NCBI GenBank assembly: GCA_030549775.1
Contig: CM060171.1
Location: forward strand, 2,906,001-2,970,000
DNA: 64,000 nt
Direction: 5' to 3'
Source: Tamarix chinensis
Taxonomy: Eukaryota > Streptophyta > Magnoliopsida > Caryophyllales > Tamaricaceae
Shown in pieces: positions 11,988 through 25,310 of the stretch. Made by a program: the position numbers and the translations under genes. The notes beneath the pieces are model-generated. The model made no database searches. It was not told where the DNA came from and saw only the letters and a program-made list of their open reading frames with translations. Within the stretch, counting starts at the first letter, position 1. Each line of letters opens with the position of its first letter.

Positions 11988-14275
11988 CGCGACCGCGAGT
12001 GCTTTGGAGGCTTGTTTTTCCACTACTTTTCAAGAGGGGGCTTGATTTTTGTTCTGCAATGGATTTTTTAATTATACGGTAGGAAATGTAGAATTTTGCT
12101 GTGGGAAGAATCTGATGTTTTCTGATTCTTTTGTAAATACATATATACGTGTTTTTTCTTCTTCCTTTTTTTCCTTTTTTAACCTTCCGGTGGTGGGCTG
12201 GTGATTTTATGCCGCCGCCTTGAACCAATCTTTTTGGAAATGTCGTTTGAGTTTTGATTGTGGTAAACTTTTATACGAAGGACACATGAAGTACGCACTG
12301 ATACTATGCTCCAGGCGTGTAAATGTCTGTCTGGTGGATTATATTAATATAGCCTTGGAACTCTAATTCAATAATTTAATTTGAGTTTTGGATATATAAC
12401 CCCGTTAATCCCTTAGATTATTTTTATTGATTTGACTTGATCTAAAAGAAAATTTTTAATAAGTTATTACAATAATTTCAAATTTTGAATTGGATCGATC
12501 GGTCCAACATGTCAGATCATTGATTAAATTATTACACTAATTTTTAAGAGGTTGGAACCAATAAAATTTGACCAGACCAATAAAAATTGATGAGCTAGTT
12601 AAAAAATCAATTGATCGAATTAGTTAAAAAATTAGTTAAGAGCCGATTAAATTCAAGTATAGTTTAATTTATTATATATTTTTTAACATAATATGTACTA
12701 TCGGGTCCGGTTACTAAATTAGTAAATCAATTACAATACTAGTTCGATTTTTTAAACTATAGTTATTAATAGCAATCATAATTGATAATTTTTCCATTAG
12801 TATAATTATCGTTATTATAATTTATATCATTAATTTTATATAACTTTTATTATTATAAAAAAAATTGCAGATATAATCCAATCTTATAAGCTTTGAAAAT
12901 AAGCTAAGGGAAACATGCCCAAATATAGCTTGCTTTATGGGTATAATCCAATCTTATAATCCACGTGGAAGGAGGGGGAATTCAAAATCTTGGGAGAGGG
13001 AGGAACCTGTGCAATCTATTACATGAGGGTTAAGAATCCATAAACTTCCTAGCCATTGATCCAACCTGCTTGTTCTTTATATATATATATATATATTGTC
13101 TCGTTTGATAGAACCTGTCAATATTCGAGATAAGTTTAACAAAGGAGTGTTTAGATATCGAATTGCAAATTTTTCCTCGTATCTTTTTGCATTTTATGTT
13201 TAGAGAGTATTTGTTGTGATATGCAATCACTAAGCAGATAATAAGAATGAAGAAATCAAATGATTGAATATGCAAATTAACTACAAAAAGATCAATAATT
13301 TTATGTAGTTATGACAACTTTATACAATGAAGCAAATAAAATTATCAAATGTAGAGATGAATTTGATAAAAAAAAAAGAAAAAGAAATACAAAACTTAAT
13401 TGTCCGATGTTGTTTTGGATGAGGAGAACATTGTGGGATGCAAACAAAGTGTAGACTTACCGCTTATCAAGTATTGTATCATACAAATTAACCGCTTTTT
13501 AGGTATTGCACCATGAACCCCTAATGTTGTTCAACGGTTGAGTGGTGCTCTAATGAATCTCATGAATGTTTGTAATTTAACATTATTAATGAAGTAAGGA
13601 AATGAGGGACAATACTGATATTTTAGTGCTAATATATGTTATATAATAATTTTTTCCTAATTAACTGCTTCCTAAATAAAGAGGAATAAGTTTTCCACTT
13701 ATTCAATTGTTCGTTAATAAGTAGTTTTTTTAATAAAAAATATATAATTGATGAGTAAAAAAAAAACTTCTATTTACACATTTTTAATTGCTTTATACCA
13801 AACAATCAAGAAAATAATATAAAATTTTGTTTCGTCACATCATTTCCTACTACCTCTAAGATGTTGTTTCCATTGAGGTTATCGGCAATAAACTTATGTT
13901 GATTTTTTGTTCATTTTATTTGGTAAGTTAATTTTTGAGATTAACTTAGATTAAGATATGTTAAATAAATATTAACACACTTTAATTTAGATTTATCTTT
14001 AAATATTAACCACCAAATTAATATTCAAAGTAGAATAAAATTAATATTTTAATAAACCTATCTATTTATCTTCATTCACTTTTGAGCGACTTAATCATAT
14101 TAACCTAATAAATTTTTAAATAATATTTAAAAATATTTACATACCCCTTCCTAGCTTATACCTAACAATTTTAATTTAACTTAGCATTATATGGGTTGAA
14201 AAATATCTTGGATGGCTTCGAAGCCTGAAACGCAGGTAAACGAGCGAAACTGGAACTTCAGTTAGCCTCTCCACC
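11988..14275. other. AT-rich intergenic spacer between AVT6 copy 2 and BLOS2
   Basis: The first ~200 bp are likely 3' UTR. From 12340 to 12900 the sequence has degenerate, repeat-like text (recurring GGTCC, CCAATAAAAATT and AATTAGT words) with no clear termini. A TA dinucleotide run lies at 13079-13096. No coding region, tRNA or rRNA is recognisable. Confidence 0.5.
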
Positions 14276-15127
14276 GTACCATCTCCTTCTACTCAGACCC
14301 TAAACCGGCTTCTGTGCACTTCCCAGTTTGATCTCCTAGCTGGCTGGCTCTCTCTCAGCACCCCAAGTCTCATTTTTCTTCTATGATTTGAAACTTTTCG
14401 GCGAAGGTGAAAGGTATGTGTTATTTTACTTGTCTCATTCGGTTTCTAAGCGCTCTAGATGTGTGGCTCCTTATGATTTTTGTTGACCTATTCGAGTTAA
14501 TAGCTTTCTTCCGATTGAATGTTCAACTTGGTGAATCCCGACTTCTCTAGCGAGAATTTTTTATTGAAAAAAAAATCTAAGCTCATATGACGTTCTTTTA
14601 TTTTTCCGGTTTCTGTTATTGATTCGATTTATTTATTTATTTATTTATTTATTTATTTTGTGAAATTAGCTTTGCCTTTTTCTTTCTTTCTTTCTTTTTT
14701 TTTTCCCGGTGACCTAGAAGTGTTTGACTTGGCTTTTCATCTGTGAATTTATAGAAAAAAAATTCAGTAAATGAAGTTTTATTTCAAAGAGAAAAGTGTA
14801 TTTGATAACAATAGTGATGAGCCATCATAGTTGATTTCTTGATCTTCAAACTTTGTCATGTAAAATTATAGGAGAATGTATATACATGTTTAACTGAGGT
14901 ATCATACGCTGTTAGGTTAATTCTTTTATTATCATTTATCTAGTATCAGCTTGATATGCTGTAGACCCGCAGTTGGTACTTGTTGCCGTGTTCAAAGAAA
15001 CCTGCAAGGTTCGTGGAAATCACGAATTTCATTAGTTCTCATCTCTTGCTGGTCAGGTTGTTGTCCAAGGTACCTTTGTAGTTTCATCTCAATTTGTCAA
15101 AAGAAATTCGATTTGCTCTAGTCAAGA
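14276..15127 (+). promoter_or_regulatory. 5' UTR and probable leader intron of BLOS2
   Basis: CT-rich leader sequence (14276-14412) ends in AAAG followed by GTATGTG, a good plant splice donor. Candidate acceptors precede the ATG at 15128, for example after TGGTCAG near 15057. The intervening DNA contains a (TTTA)n run. A leader intron is inferred from splice-like sequence only. Confidence 0.45.
14627..14659. repeat. (TTTA)n microsatellite
   Basis: About eight perfect tetranucleotide repeats in the presumed BLOS2 leader intron. Confidence 0.9.
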
Positions 15128-18100
15128 ATGACTGAGAAGGGCAAACGCGAGCAAGATGAGTTGGCAGACGCCCTGAACGATCTGTTTACTAATGTGTCCA
15201 CTATGGTGAAATCCGAGCTTCAGGTTTGTCTCTCCTATGTTCCATTGATCTTTGTGATGGCTGTGCTATATAGTTTAGGTATGCTTGGTTGTTGTTTTCT
15301 CTTCAACTCCTACACCAAAAATTTCTTTGGTTGCCTGTTCATCTCAGCTAATGGCACTAGAATAAAGTGTGGCATGTTGTTTGTTTTCATTCCATGCTTA
15401 ACTTTATTTTGGATAAAAGGTTATTATTACTGTTTGGGGCTCCCAGGGTCTGAGTGCTCGTTTGAGCTGATTCTCTGCTATTAGTTCTTCCATTGTATAC
15501 AAGAACTTTCTGTACATCCTGGCATGTACACCAGGAACTTTATTTTCCCATCTGCACATATATCAGGGTAAAATGTGCATAAGATCTGGAGCAACCATGA
15601 TATATTAAAACTAGCAAAAACATAATGTGCATCCAGATATTGGAAATAAGGAAAGATGGTTTCCCAGATATCTGATGAATCCGAGAAGACCAACTGAACC
15701 AAGGTTGCTACCCAGATATTAGCTAAGAACTGGGGGGGGGAGGGGAATTAGATGTTGAGCTTGCTCAGTTTTTGCAATACTAAATATTCTTGGTTCTGGC
15801 GTCCGACATGATACTTCTTTTCTTTTTTTTATAAGGTTTACAATATGATCCATGTGTGCATTACATGTATTCATGCTCAAACAGATTTAGAATTAGCGTG
15901 ATTTTTTTTGTCAGGATGCTTTGTGGATGTTGGACTGATGCTGGGGCTATGATTTCATTTCCACTCACCTCTGACCCTAATGTGAGCAAGATCTGATTTG
16001 ATCATTTCTCGTCTCTTTATAAAAACAGTTGACTCAGTCGAGTGATCTAAGAGTAAGGCCAGCTGATATTATTGCCGGAAGTTATAGAATAGAATTAAGT
16101 TTTTATATAATTTTTTGCCTGGAGCTGTAAATACAGTGGCAAACAATCTACTGGGAAATTTTATCTAATGACTCCAAACCATACAATTACTTTATTGATG
16201 AGATGTGTTATTCATTTAGCTATTGTAATTCCATTGGTGTACAATGGTACTGAACGGGTCTTGTTTGTGGCCTCCTTTTAAATAGACCTTATAGTTGGTA
16301 CTCGTATTCACATGAAAGGCAAACCTCTAGAATATCTCCAGGTCCTGGATCAAAGACAACAAATAAATGTTGGATTGTAGGCGATTGGAGTTATTTAAGC
16401 CAGTGAATTACCTAGAATTGGTAGTTGAGGGCATTTCTGTAGTGCATGGTGTATGTCCAATCTCCAATACCAATGTTGTTCTGGTCACGTTTTTGAAAAT
16501 CATGATTATATGGCTTACCCATGTTATGTAGTTATGTCTACAGAAAAAGTGCAAGGATGATGAATCTTGCAATTGATGGAATTAGTGGTTCAACTCGTTG
16601 GCAATGAAATTAATCACAACTAGAGCTGACAAAAGTCGACCGGACTTGCCCAACTTGACTTAGTTTAAATCCGACCCGAAATAGATCCAATATTAAGTGA
16701 TTCGAGTCGAATCCAAGTCGCGATCCGAGTCAACTCGAAACTTGACCTAACCCGACATCACATTGACCTTAAGATACGCGCAACCCACCGACCCGATAGC
16801 TACGTGACCCGATAACAATCTAACTCAACAAGACTAAATTCTTTGTTAACTTATTATGTGTAGATAATATTGGATAATATCTAGCGAACTCACTGTTGGA
16901 TATTATCCATAGCTTGGGGGAATAAAAAAGGTCCAGATTTGATGCTAGATATTAGGAACCATTATTTGACTTTTTTTGAGATATGTTATCTTCTATTTAT
17001 GAGGAAATTGTTAGGATACATGGTAGGAGAATCTACTCCTTACCTATATTTATGTACCCGCGCATAATATCAATAATAGAAGAGTGATTAAAACCTCTAT
17101 TTTTCTCCCAAACTGACATGGTATCAGAGCCAGGTTCTAACCCAAAACCCTAGTAAAAAATATGGCTTCCGAAGAAACCTCAGTCATCTCCTCAATGCCA
17201 AGCAACGACAATGACAGTATTGCTGCCCCTTCATCCTTCCAAATTTCCATTCATAGACTGAATGGAAGAAACTATTTGGAATGGGCACAATCGATAAAAT
17301 TAGTGATGGATGGACGAAGAAGGCTGGGATATCTTATCGGCGAGAAGACCAAACCAGAGGAGAATAATCCCAAATTTAAGACTTAGAGGTTTGAAAATTC
17401 CTTGGTTATTGCATGGCTTCTCAACTCCATGGAAGGATCTGTTGCTAAACCATACATGCTTATGAAGACCGCAAAGGAAATTTGGGATTCCATTCATGCA
17501 ACATACTCAGACTTGGAAAACTCATCCCGAATATTTGAGTTGAAGTCTAGATTGTGGCACTCAAAGCACGGAGACAGAGAGATAACCACCCACTATAATG
17601 AGATGGTAACTTGGTGGCAGGAATTAGATTGATGTTATGATGATATGTGGGAGAATTCGAATGATTGTGCTAGGTTTATGAAGCGTGAAGAGAATGATCG
17701 TGTCTATATGTTCTTGGCTGGGGTCAACTATATTTTAGATGAAGTAAAAGGAAGAATCTTAGGAAGAAAGCCACTGCCAGTCTGCCATGCATAAGGGAAG
17801 TTTTTTCAGAATTACGACAGAAAGAGGCTCGAAAGAGGTTATTTTGCACACTCAACAATGAGCTATGAATCCTCGAGCTCGGTTCTAGTTACACCCAGAC
17901 CCAGTACAGATGGTGAGAGGAGAAAGAAGCCATGGTGTGATCACTGCAGAAAGCCATGGCATACTAAGAAAAAGTTCTGGAAAGTTTACACTCACTTGAA
18001 ACCTCCTAACTCAAAGAGAAATTCTGATGGTAGAGCAATGCAAACAACCATGGATAAAACTGAAGAACAACAAGGTGATTTAGGCGGGTCTCCATTCACT

Positions 18101-21100
18101 CGAGAACAAGTTGAGCATCTCCTAAAACTCCTTCAATCCTCTGTTAGTTCTTGCTCTCTAGCTCATCAAGGTAATATCAACTATCCTTTTTCCTATAATG
18201 TCATGTCCACACCCGTCTGGATTCTTGATTCCGAAGCAACAAACCACATGACAAATTGCTCCCAATTATTTAAATCCTATCAACCTTGTGCTTAAAATAA
18301 AAAAAATCAGGGTTGCAGATGGATCGCTCTTTGTTGTTGCCGGCATAGGATCTATCCAACTCACTCCCTTACTATCACTTGATAATGTTCTCCATGTTTC
18401 TAAATTATCATACAACTTACTCTCTATCAACAAGTTGACTCAGGATATTAAATGTCAAGCTAACTTCTATTCCTCACATTATGAATTTCTAGATCAAGTC
18501 TCGGGGAAGATGATTGGCAATGCTAAGGAGGTTGATGAGCTTTATCAATTCTTGTGGAATTCAAAATCTGGGCAATTTGCCCACACAGTTCATGTTTTAA
18601 GTCTACTTCTGTTTCTCATAATTATGAAATAATGTTATGGCATTATCGTTTAGGTCATCCCAGTTTTAGATATCTAAAGCAATTGTTTCCAAAATTATTT
18701 ATTAATAATGATCCCACAGCTCTTCATAGTGAAATATGCACTTTTGTTAAGCATCATCGATCCATCTATCCCATCCAACCCTATAAACCCACTGCACCTT
18801 TCACCCTTATACACAATGATGTTTGGGGACCCTCGCAGATTCCAACCACATCAGGAAAAAGATGGTTTGTAACCTTCACTGATGATCACACTAGAATAGG
18901 CTGGGTATTTTTGATGAAAGATAAATCAGAAGTGACAGACATATTTAGGAACTTTTACAACATGGTTCAAACCCAGTTTATCACAAACATTAAAATCTTT
19001 AGAAGTGACAAAGGTTGAGAATTCTTTAGTGCGGTATTAGGAGATTTTTTCTTAAAAAGGGGGATAATCCACCAAAGCTCATGCAATGATATCGCAAAAT
19101 AGAATGGGGTAGCTGAGCATAAAAATAGACACCTTTTAGAGGTATTTCGTGCTATTAGATTTGCAACTCATATCCCAAAATATCTATGGGGGGATTCCAT
19201 CCTAACATCCATTTACTTGATCAACCGTATGCCATCTAAGCTCCTGAATTTCAAAACACCTTAGACATTTTTAACCATCACTTCTATAATAATCATCTAT
19301 CCAGTTCCTTACCAATGAAAATTTTTGGCTGCACAGTCTTTGTATTTGAGAACAAGGGTGATAAACATGATGTTAAATCCAAGAGATGTGTCTTTGTAGG
19401 ATAATCACCTACTAAAAAGGGTTACAAATGCTATGACCCCATATCGAAGAAAATTTTTGTTACTATGGATGTTAAATTCTTTGAAACTCAGCCATGTTTC
19501 AAATCTCATCTTCAGGGGGAGACTTTAGGGGAAGATTTATCCTCAAGGGAGTGCTGCATAACCTGAATCTAGAATTTACTCCCATTAGCACCAGTGAAGA
19601 AGAATTGGTTGAAAATTCCATCCCTATTATACATGACCAGCAGGAAAATAGGGAGAGTATGGTGGATGAACTAAACGATAGGTTGGAGAGAGGCTAAATC
19701 CTAATTCTAAACTAAGTCTTCCTTCAAACCAAGAGAATGAAAACCAACATCCTAACTCACAGCAAGGAAATGAGACTCCCATTGCTCCTCCTTTTGATCA
19801 GTTGAATGAAACAGAAGTATGTCCTAAGACTAACATATTTTCTAGGCAGATATACTCAAGGAAAACTCCTTACAAAGGTGAAGATTCCGTACGCCCCTTG
19901 CATTGCCATGAATCTGCACCAGGGCCACTTCCGACTACTGTAAGTACTTCTCCTTCTCATTCAAATCAATCACATCAATATAGTACGTCAGTTTCAGATT
20001 TAAATCTTCCTATTGCTACCAGAAAAGGAACTAGATCTTGCACTAGTCGTCCTTTGTATCCACTTTCAAAATTTATTAGTTTTAAACACCTCTCATCCTC
20101 TTTTTCTGCCTTCTCTACTCATGTATCTTCTGTGGAGATTCTAAAGAATGTTCAGGATGCTCTAGAAGTTCCAGAGTGGAAGAAGGCAATCCTTGAAGAA
20201 ATGAGTGCTCTTAAGAAAAATAAGACGTGGGAAGTTGTTACTCTGCTAAGAGGAAAATCTCTAGTTGGGTATAAGTGGGTATTCACTTTGAAATACAAGG
20301 CTAATGGTACTCTGGAAAGATATAAGGCACGGTTGGTGGCAAAGAGCTTCACACAAAGCTATGGGATTGACTACACTGAAACATTTGCCCCTATGGCAAA
20401 CCTAAATACAATTCGAGTTCTATTATTTGTTGTTGGCAACCTTGATTGACTCCTGTATCAGTTGGGCATTAAGAATGTGTTCTTGAATGGTGATCTAAGA
20501 GAAGAAGTTTTCATGACACAACCACTAGGCTTTGAGGATAAGTTTGGCTCAAAACTGTGCAAGTTGAAGAAAACACTTTATGGTATGAAGCAGTCTCCTC
20601 GGGCATGGTTTGAGAAATTTACCAAATCAGTGAAGAGACAAGGGTATACTCAAGCTTAAGGTGATCATACAATGTTTACCAGACACTCAAGAGATGGGAA
20701 ATTGTCGGTGTTAATCGTATATGTGGACGATATCATTGTGACAGGAAATGATTTGGAAGAAATGGATCGACTAAAAGTTGGATTGGCCAGAGAATTCGAG
20801 ATCAAGGACTTAGGAGCTCTAAAATACTTTCTGGGAATGGAAGTTGCTAGATCAAGAAAAGGCATTATGGTGACTCAATGCAAGTATGTTATAGACCTTC
20901 TTCATGAAGCTGGTTTGAGTGGCTGCAAACAAGTTGATACACCAATAGATGCTAATATAAAATTGGGGTCTTATAAAGAAAGCCACAAGTTGATACAACT
21001 AGGTACCAATGACTAGTTGGGAAGCTAATTTATCTTTCTCACACTCATCCTGATATTGCTTTCGTTGTTAGCTTGGTTAGCCAATTCATGCATTCCCCAT

Positions 21101-22871
21101 GCACTGAACACCTAAATGCAACATATAGGATTGTGAGGTACTTGAAAGGGTTACTTGGGCGAGGTTTATTATTTAGGAAGACTGAGCAAAGGGAGATTGA
21201 AGCTTTCACTGATGTAGACTAGGCAGAATCCATTGAAGATAGAAAGTCTGCTTCTTGTTATTGTATGTATATATGGGGGAATCTAGTCACTTGGAGAAGC
21301 AAGAAGCAAAATGTGGTAGCAAGGAGTAATGGAAAAGCTGAATTTCGAGCCATGGCTCAGGGGATCTGTGAGCTAATCTGGCTCAGGAGGATTATTAGTG
21401 AATTACATCTACCAGTTAGCAAGCCCATTAAATTGTACTGTGACAACAAGGCAGCCATAAGCATTGCACAGAACCCAGTTCAACATGATCAAATGAAACA
21501 TATTGAGATTAACAGACATTTCATAAAGGAAAAACTTGAGGAAGGCGCAATCTGTGTACCGTTTGTACCCACTACTTAGCAGACAGCAGACATTCTTACA
21601 AAGGAGTTATTCAAGCCTAATTATGAATTTATTGTTGGTAAGTTGGGCATGGTTGATATCTATGCACCAACTTGAGGGGGATTGTAGACAATATTAGAGA
21701 ATATTGGATAATATCCAGCGAACTCACTGCTGGATATTATCCATAGCTTGGGAGAATAAAAAAAGTCCAGATTTGATGCTGTATATTAGGAGCTATTATT
21801 TGACTTTTTCTTAGATATGTTATCTCCTATTTATTAGGAAATTGTTAGGATACATGGTAGGATAATCCACTCCTTGCCTATGTATGTGTACTCGTGCATA
21901 ATATCAATAATAGAAGAGTGATTAAAACCTCTATGTTTCTCCCAAACTGACATTATGATAATATGGAGAAAAAAAATTGCACATGTTCTATTATTCATTT
22001 AAAGCTATTGAAAATATATTGTTTTATTAATTTTACCTTTTTTTTAATCCCTATTCACTAACCATATTTCAAATTGACCACTCTTTCCACACACATAAAT
22101 AAAATAAAATAAAAGGTTGCAGTAACATACTAATTATCAGCTAACACATTTGACCCCAATTGATTCAAACCCAAAATAACCCAAATCAAAGTAATTGATA
22201 CGAACCCGTTGTGTCATTTAATTGCCTCGGTTTGACTCGAGCCTAAAGTTGTTTGATTCGATATTAGCTCTGCCTGAACCTGACTCTAATTGTCAAATTA
22301 ACCCAACCTACTTGTTAAACTAACCTAAAAATAACACGAACCTGAACCGACCCGAATTCGTCAAGCAAGAATCCAAAACCACCCAGACCCGGCATGGTAA
22401 ATTAACCTGATATGACCCGATTGTGCAACTGCCTGATTCAATTTACAACCGATTGGGGAACAACCCGACCTGATTCAATTGCCACATCTAATCATGACAT
22501 GTTCCTTGTCACCTACTTTTTTGTGCCTTAGTTGTCATTTCCTGTTTCATTTTACTTTTTTTTATGGCAAAAGGGACTCATTGATTGTTACTATCTCTCT
22601 CCAGGATACAAATAATCTCATTGAACTTGTGGAAAAAATGAATCTCAGAGTAGCAGAAGAATACAAAGGTTATGGCGATGTAGCTTCCGGTTTGAGAGTT
22701 TTTGTGGAACAGTTGAAGTGCAAAGGTGGTAACTTTGATGAGCATGTCAAGCAGATTGATGCAATAGACAAACAAGTAACCGAATTTGAAGCCGTAATTT
22801 CCATGCTTGACAAATACGTTTCTATGCTGGAAACAAAAGTTCAATCAGCATACCGGACTCATCCATTTTAG
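15128..22871 (+). CDS. BLOS2: BLOC-1 complex subunit 2 (BLOS2) homologue; two coding exons around a 7.4-kb intron
   Basis: BLOS2 is a small coiled-coil subunit of biogenesis of lysosome-related organelles complex 1, which acts on endosomes; the plant complex takes part in endosome-to-vacuole sorting. Exon 1 is 15128-15223 (32 codons, ending MVKSELQ before GTTTGT). Exon 2 is 22605-22871 (after CTCTCCAG, stop TAG). Both are in phase zero, giving 120 residues, the usual length of plant BLOS2. Recognisable family segments are [27 protein letters not shown] and [16 protein letters not shown]. Heptad-like hydrophobic spacing runs through exon 2, as expected for a BLOC-1 coiled coil. The intron has been enlarged by nested transposons (16621-22490), but the exons, splice sites and frame are intact, so the gene is probably functional. 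Confidence 0.9.
16859..17118 (+). repeat. Copia 5' LTR
   Basis: 260 bp, TG...CA, preceded by target duplication TTATG. It contains the AATATCAATAATAGAAGAG segment shared with the 3' LTR. Confidence 0.93.
17119..17130 (+). other. Copia primer-binding site (tRNA-iMet type)
   Basis: TGGTATCAGAGC immediately follows the 5' LTR. This is the standard plant retrotransposon primer-binding site complementary to the 3' end of initiator methionine tRNA. Confidence 0.92.
17162..21676 (+). pseudogene. Copia gag-pol polyprotein remnant (Gag, protease, integrase, RT, RNase H)
   Basis: Order fits Ty1/Copia: Gag from ATG 17162 ([16 protein letters not shown] motif), a degraded zinc knuckle near 17935 (CDHCRKPWH, lacking the last Cys), a protease site changed to D-S-E-A near 18227, the GAG-pre-integrase segment [10 protein letters not shown], an integrase core with HNDVWGP and FTDDHT, a reverse transcriptase with YVDD at 20720-20731, and an RNase H segment ending before the polypurine tract. 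Stops or frame changes occur near 17384, 17630, 18293, 19015, 20446, 20657, 21014 and 21577. Single-base TAG and TGA changes dominate. The product cannot be made as one protein. Confidence 0.93.
21683..21952 (+). repeat. Copia 3' LTR
   Basis: 270 bp, TG...CA, followed by target duplication TTATG. It is similar but not identical to the 5' LTR. Confidence 0.93.
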
Positions 22872-24278
22872 CCAATGTCATCGCTCATATTGCTTTTGAA
22901 GAAGGATCTGAGCTTATGTCTGCGTGACTCATGTTTGGTATTGATTTGTTATTCTTCGGCTCATGTTGTTCTCTTTCGTATGTGTGGTAATCATTTTTAC
23001 TACAACATGGGTATCGATTATCAGAGATGCGCCTATGTACACTAAAGTTTGCCTCACTTTATGCGACATGTGTTCTTTGGTTCATTTTTATTACTTTGTA
23101 AAACTTATTGTGTATAAGTGCAGGTAAGCTTGAACAGAAAAAGGTTGTGGACTGATTTTTGCAAGAGTTTATTCTATGATCGATTGGGGTGATTCAATTT
23201 AAGAGCCACGTCATCAAAATGTTGGTTTAACTTCGCGTGTGGTTTAATGGCATCATGCTCTTCCTCGGTTTGAGATGGGAGTCCTATCTGGGCTTGGTCC
23301 AAAACTCTTATTTAGGTTCCATATGAATTTTGAATTGTGTAAGATAAGTCAATAGTTTAAGAACAAATTAGCTGTCTAATAGAGTTTTTTCAGCCTTTTT
23401 TGGGTGATGAATTATTGCATGTCCTGCTAGTTGCCGATTGTTGCACGACGCGCATGTTTGCAGCCACTATGTTGGAAACGATCCACACACAACAAACTAT
23501 TCTAAACAGATGCCAAAATATAATGATAGAAGTTTAGAGTAGGTATGACATGATTAGTTGAAAGCTAAAGGTTGAAATTTAAAAGAACAATGAAAGCTTT
23601 CAAGCTCTCTAAAATCGAAAGAGTTACTCCGACAATTTTGACTTTTTAGGAAGGGCTTTTAGGTTCAAAATAGTTCATCATCCAAACATTTTTAAAATTA
23701 ATCAAAATAGTTTTTAACCAAATAAATTAGAAGTTAGCTGAAATAATTTTGTTAAATATATACTTAAATGGTTGAACCAAAAGCTTTAGAGTTTCAAATG
23801 TTTGTCGTTTCCTTGATTGAGGTAGCAACAAGTCAAAAAACATGTGTCGTGCGTGGATTCACTTTTGTAAATAATATTCATAAACCCATAAGAGCAATCG
23901 TTCCATAGAGGAGAAATGTCATAGAAACAAAAGCCTTAGCCTTATAAATCAATAACCAAGTATGATAGATTTGCTATATTAATTAATTTTTTGAAGATAT
24001 TTTGTGGTAAGTTTCGATAAAAAGTAGAAGCAATTCTAAAACTTTACACTAAGTAATGTGTTTTATTAAAAAATAAAAACAATATATATATCAAGATGAT
24101 ATTGGAAATAAACATATCCTAATCTCATAGACTCAAGAACCATTTCTTCATACTATTTCAAAAGGAGGATGAAGACATGAAGTATCATAATATACACTAA
24201 GTTTGCCTATTTTTCCTTTATTAATATATTTAAAAGAAATGAGGTAATATGATATGGTTGGTTTATATTTTTTATGTT
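22872..24278. other. BLOS2 3' UTR and spacer
   Basis: The first 300-500 bp are probably the BLOS2 3' UTR. Between about 23445 and 23860 similar outward-facing words (CGACGCGCATGTTTG; on the other strand CGACACATGTTTTTT) hint at an old MITE of roughly 415 bp, not certain enough to annotate. No gene seen. Confidence 0.4.
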
Positions 24279-25002
24279 AAATGTGTAACACCCCCAAATT
24301 TACTACTGAAAAATTTCGTTTAATTTCAAAGAGATTAACGGAAACGAAAAGATAAAACTGTAAATTCGGGGGCATTACCGCCACACTTAGTACCAGATCG
24401 GTTCACTCCTACCATCCCGGTACTAAGTGCTAAGGCTAAACCAGATTAACCATCAAGTACGAGTTAATAATTAAACACAGTTATAAGTAAAAACACAAGT
24501 CATACAAATTCAGAGTGCGAAAAGTCAAAAGTACAATCCAAAGGTACAGTTTCAAGATTCCAAAAGTTTGAAACATCGTACATCAGAAACAGACTAACTT
24601 TAAAGGCATAAGAAAGATAAAATGAACGATAGACTCCGGCTACGTCCCTCTCGACCCCCAAGTTAGGTCTAGACTCAACTCTCGGTCCCGCCCGATGCCT
24701 CATATGCGTCGTAGGCATCGATATAGAATTACCTACCGGCACTAAGTCAGAGGGGCCTTCTACTCGTGGGAATGAGTAGCACCCATGAAACGGGTGGTTA
24801 GTACGCTTCGTACTGAGTAAGGTAACTGAATAACTAAGGCCAAATATACAAGGTACACAATACATGCATGATCATATAGGTACATAAAACAATACAGATA
24901 GTGAGGCCGATTATGCTCCAATTAGGCTTATCCTTTTAATCTCTTAACAACGTACTCATTTTCACACATAGTCATTATTAATCCACGTGAGTGCGGAAGC
25001 CC

Positions 25003-25310
25003 CACTATTATAACCTGTGGACCGGAGATACGAATAGGGCAGAACGCTCTTGGCCACTATTATTTGCCGGTGGATCGGTCTCCAGGGCAAAATGCTTCTG
25101 GCCACTATTATTTGCCAGTGGACCGGTATGACCCCGACTCACATGGTATTCCACTGTAAGTATTAGTGCATTTCCCATGTCTTAGTTTTATTACGTTTGG
25201 TTTGTTGAGCACGGAGTCCCCCACTATTATAGCCGGTGGACCGGAATCATACAGGGCAACACGCTCCTGGCCACTATTATTCGCCGGTGGACCGGTCTAG
25301 GTCCGGCTCA
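25003..25310. repeat. Dispersed short direct repeats CCACTATTAT...CCGGTGGACCGG
   Basis: At least five units of CCACTATTAT(T/A) followed by a near-palindrome CCGGTGGACCGG, the first two about 65 bp apart and a second cluster about 200 bp further on. They lie inside the solo LTR. Function unknown. Confidence 0.8.

Larger units (their letters stand above)
16859..21952 (+). mobile_element. Ty1/Copia LTR retrotransposon, full length but degenerate
   Basis: Two similar LTRs, 16859-17118 and 21683-21952, begin TGTAGA and end CTGACA. The element is flanked by a perfect 5-bp target duplication, TTATG (16854-16858 and 21953-21957). A primer-binding site TGGTATCAGAGC, complementary to initiator Met tRNA, begins at 17119, one base after the 5' LTR. 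A purine-rich tract with a G run sits just before the 3' LTR. Total length is 5094 bp. The internal region codes in the usual Copia order but is broken by several stops. The LTRs differ at many positions, so the insertion is old. Confidence 0.95.
16621..22490. mobile_element. hAT-type MITE in the BLOS2 intron, split by a Copia element
   Basis: The left end TAGAGCTGACAA and the right end, whose complement begins TAGATGTGGCAA, form an imperfect inverted pair typical of plant hAT MITEs. Flanking 8-mers ATCACAAC (16613-16620) and ATCATGAC (22491-22498) agree at 6 of 8 positions. Removing the Copia insertion and one TTATG leaves about 771 bp. The body is rich in degenerate GACCCGA and AACCCGA words on both sides of the break. 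It has no coding capacity. Confidence 0.8.

Noticed and set aside
12340..12900. Possible degenerate MITE with recurring GGTCC and CCAATAAAAATT words
   Set aside because: No terminal pair or duplication could be defined.
23445..23860. Possible 415-bp MITE with CGACGCGCATG / CGACACATG ends
   Set aside because: Terminal similarity is weak and no target duplication was found.
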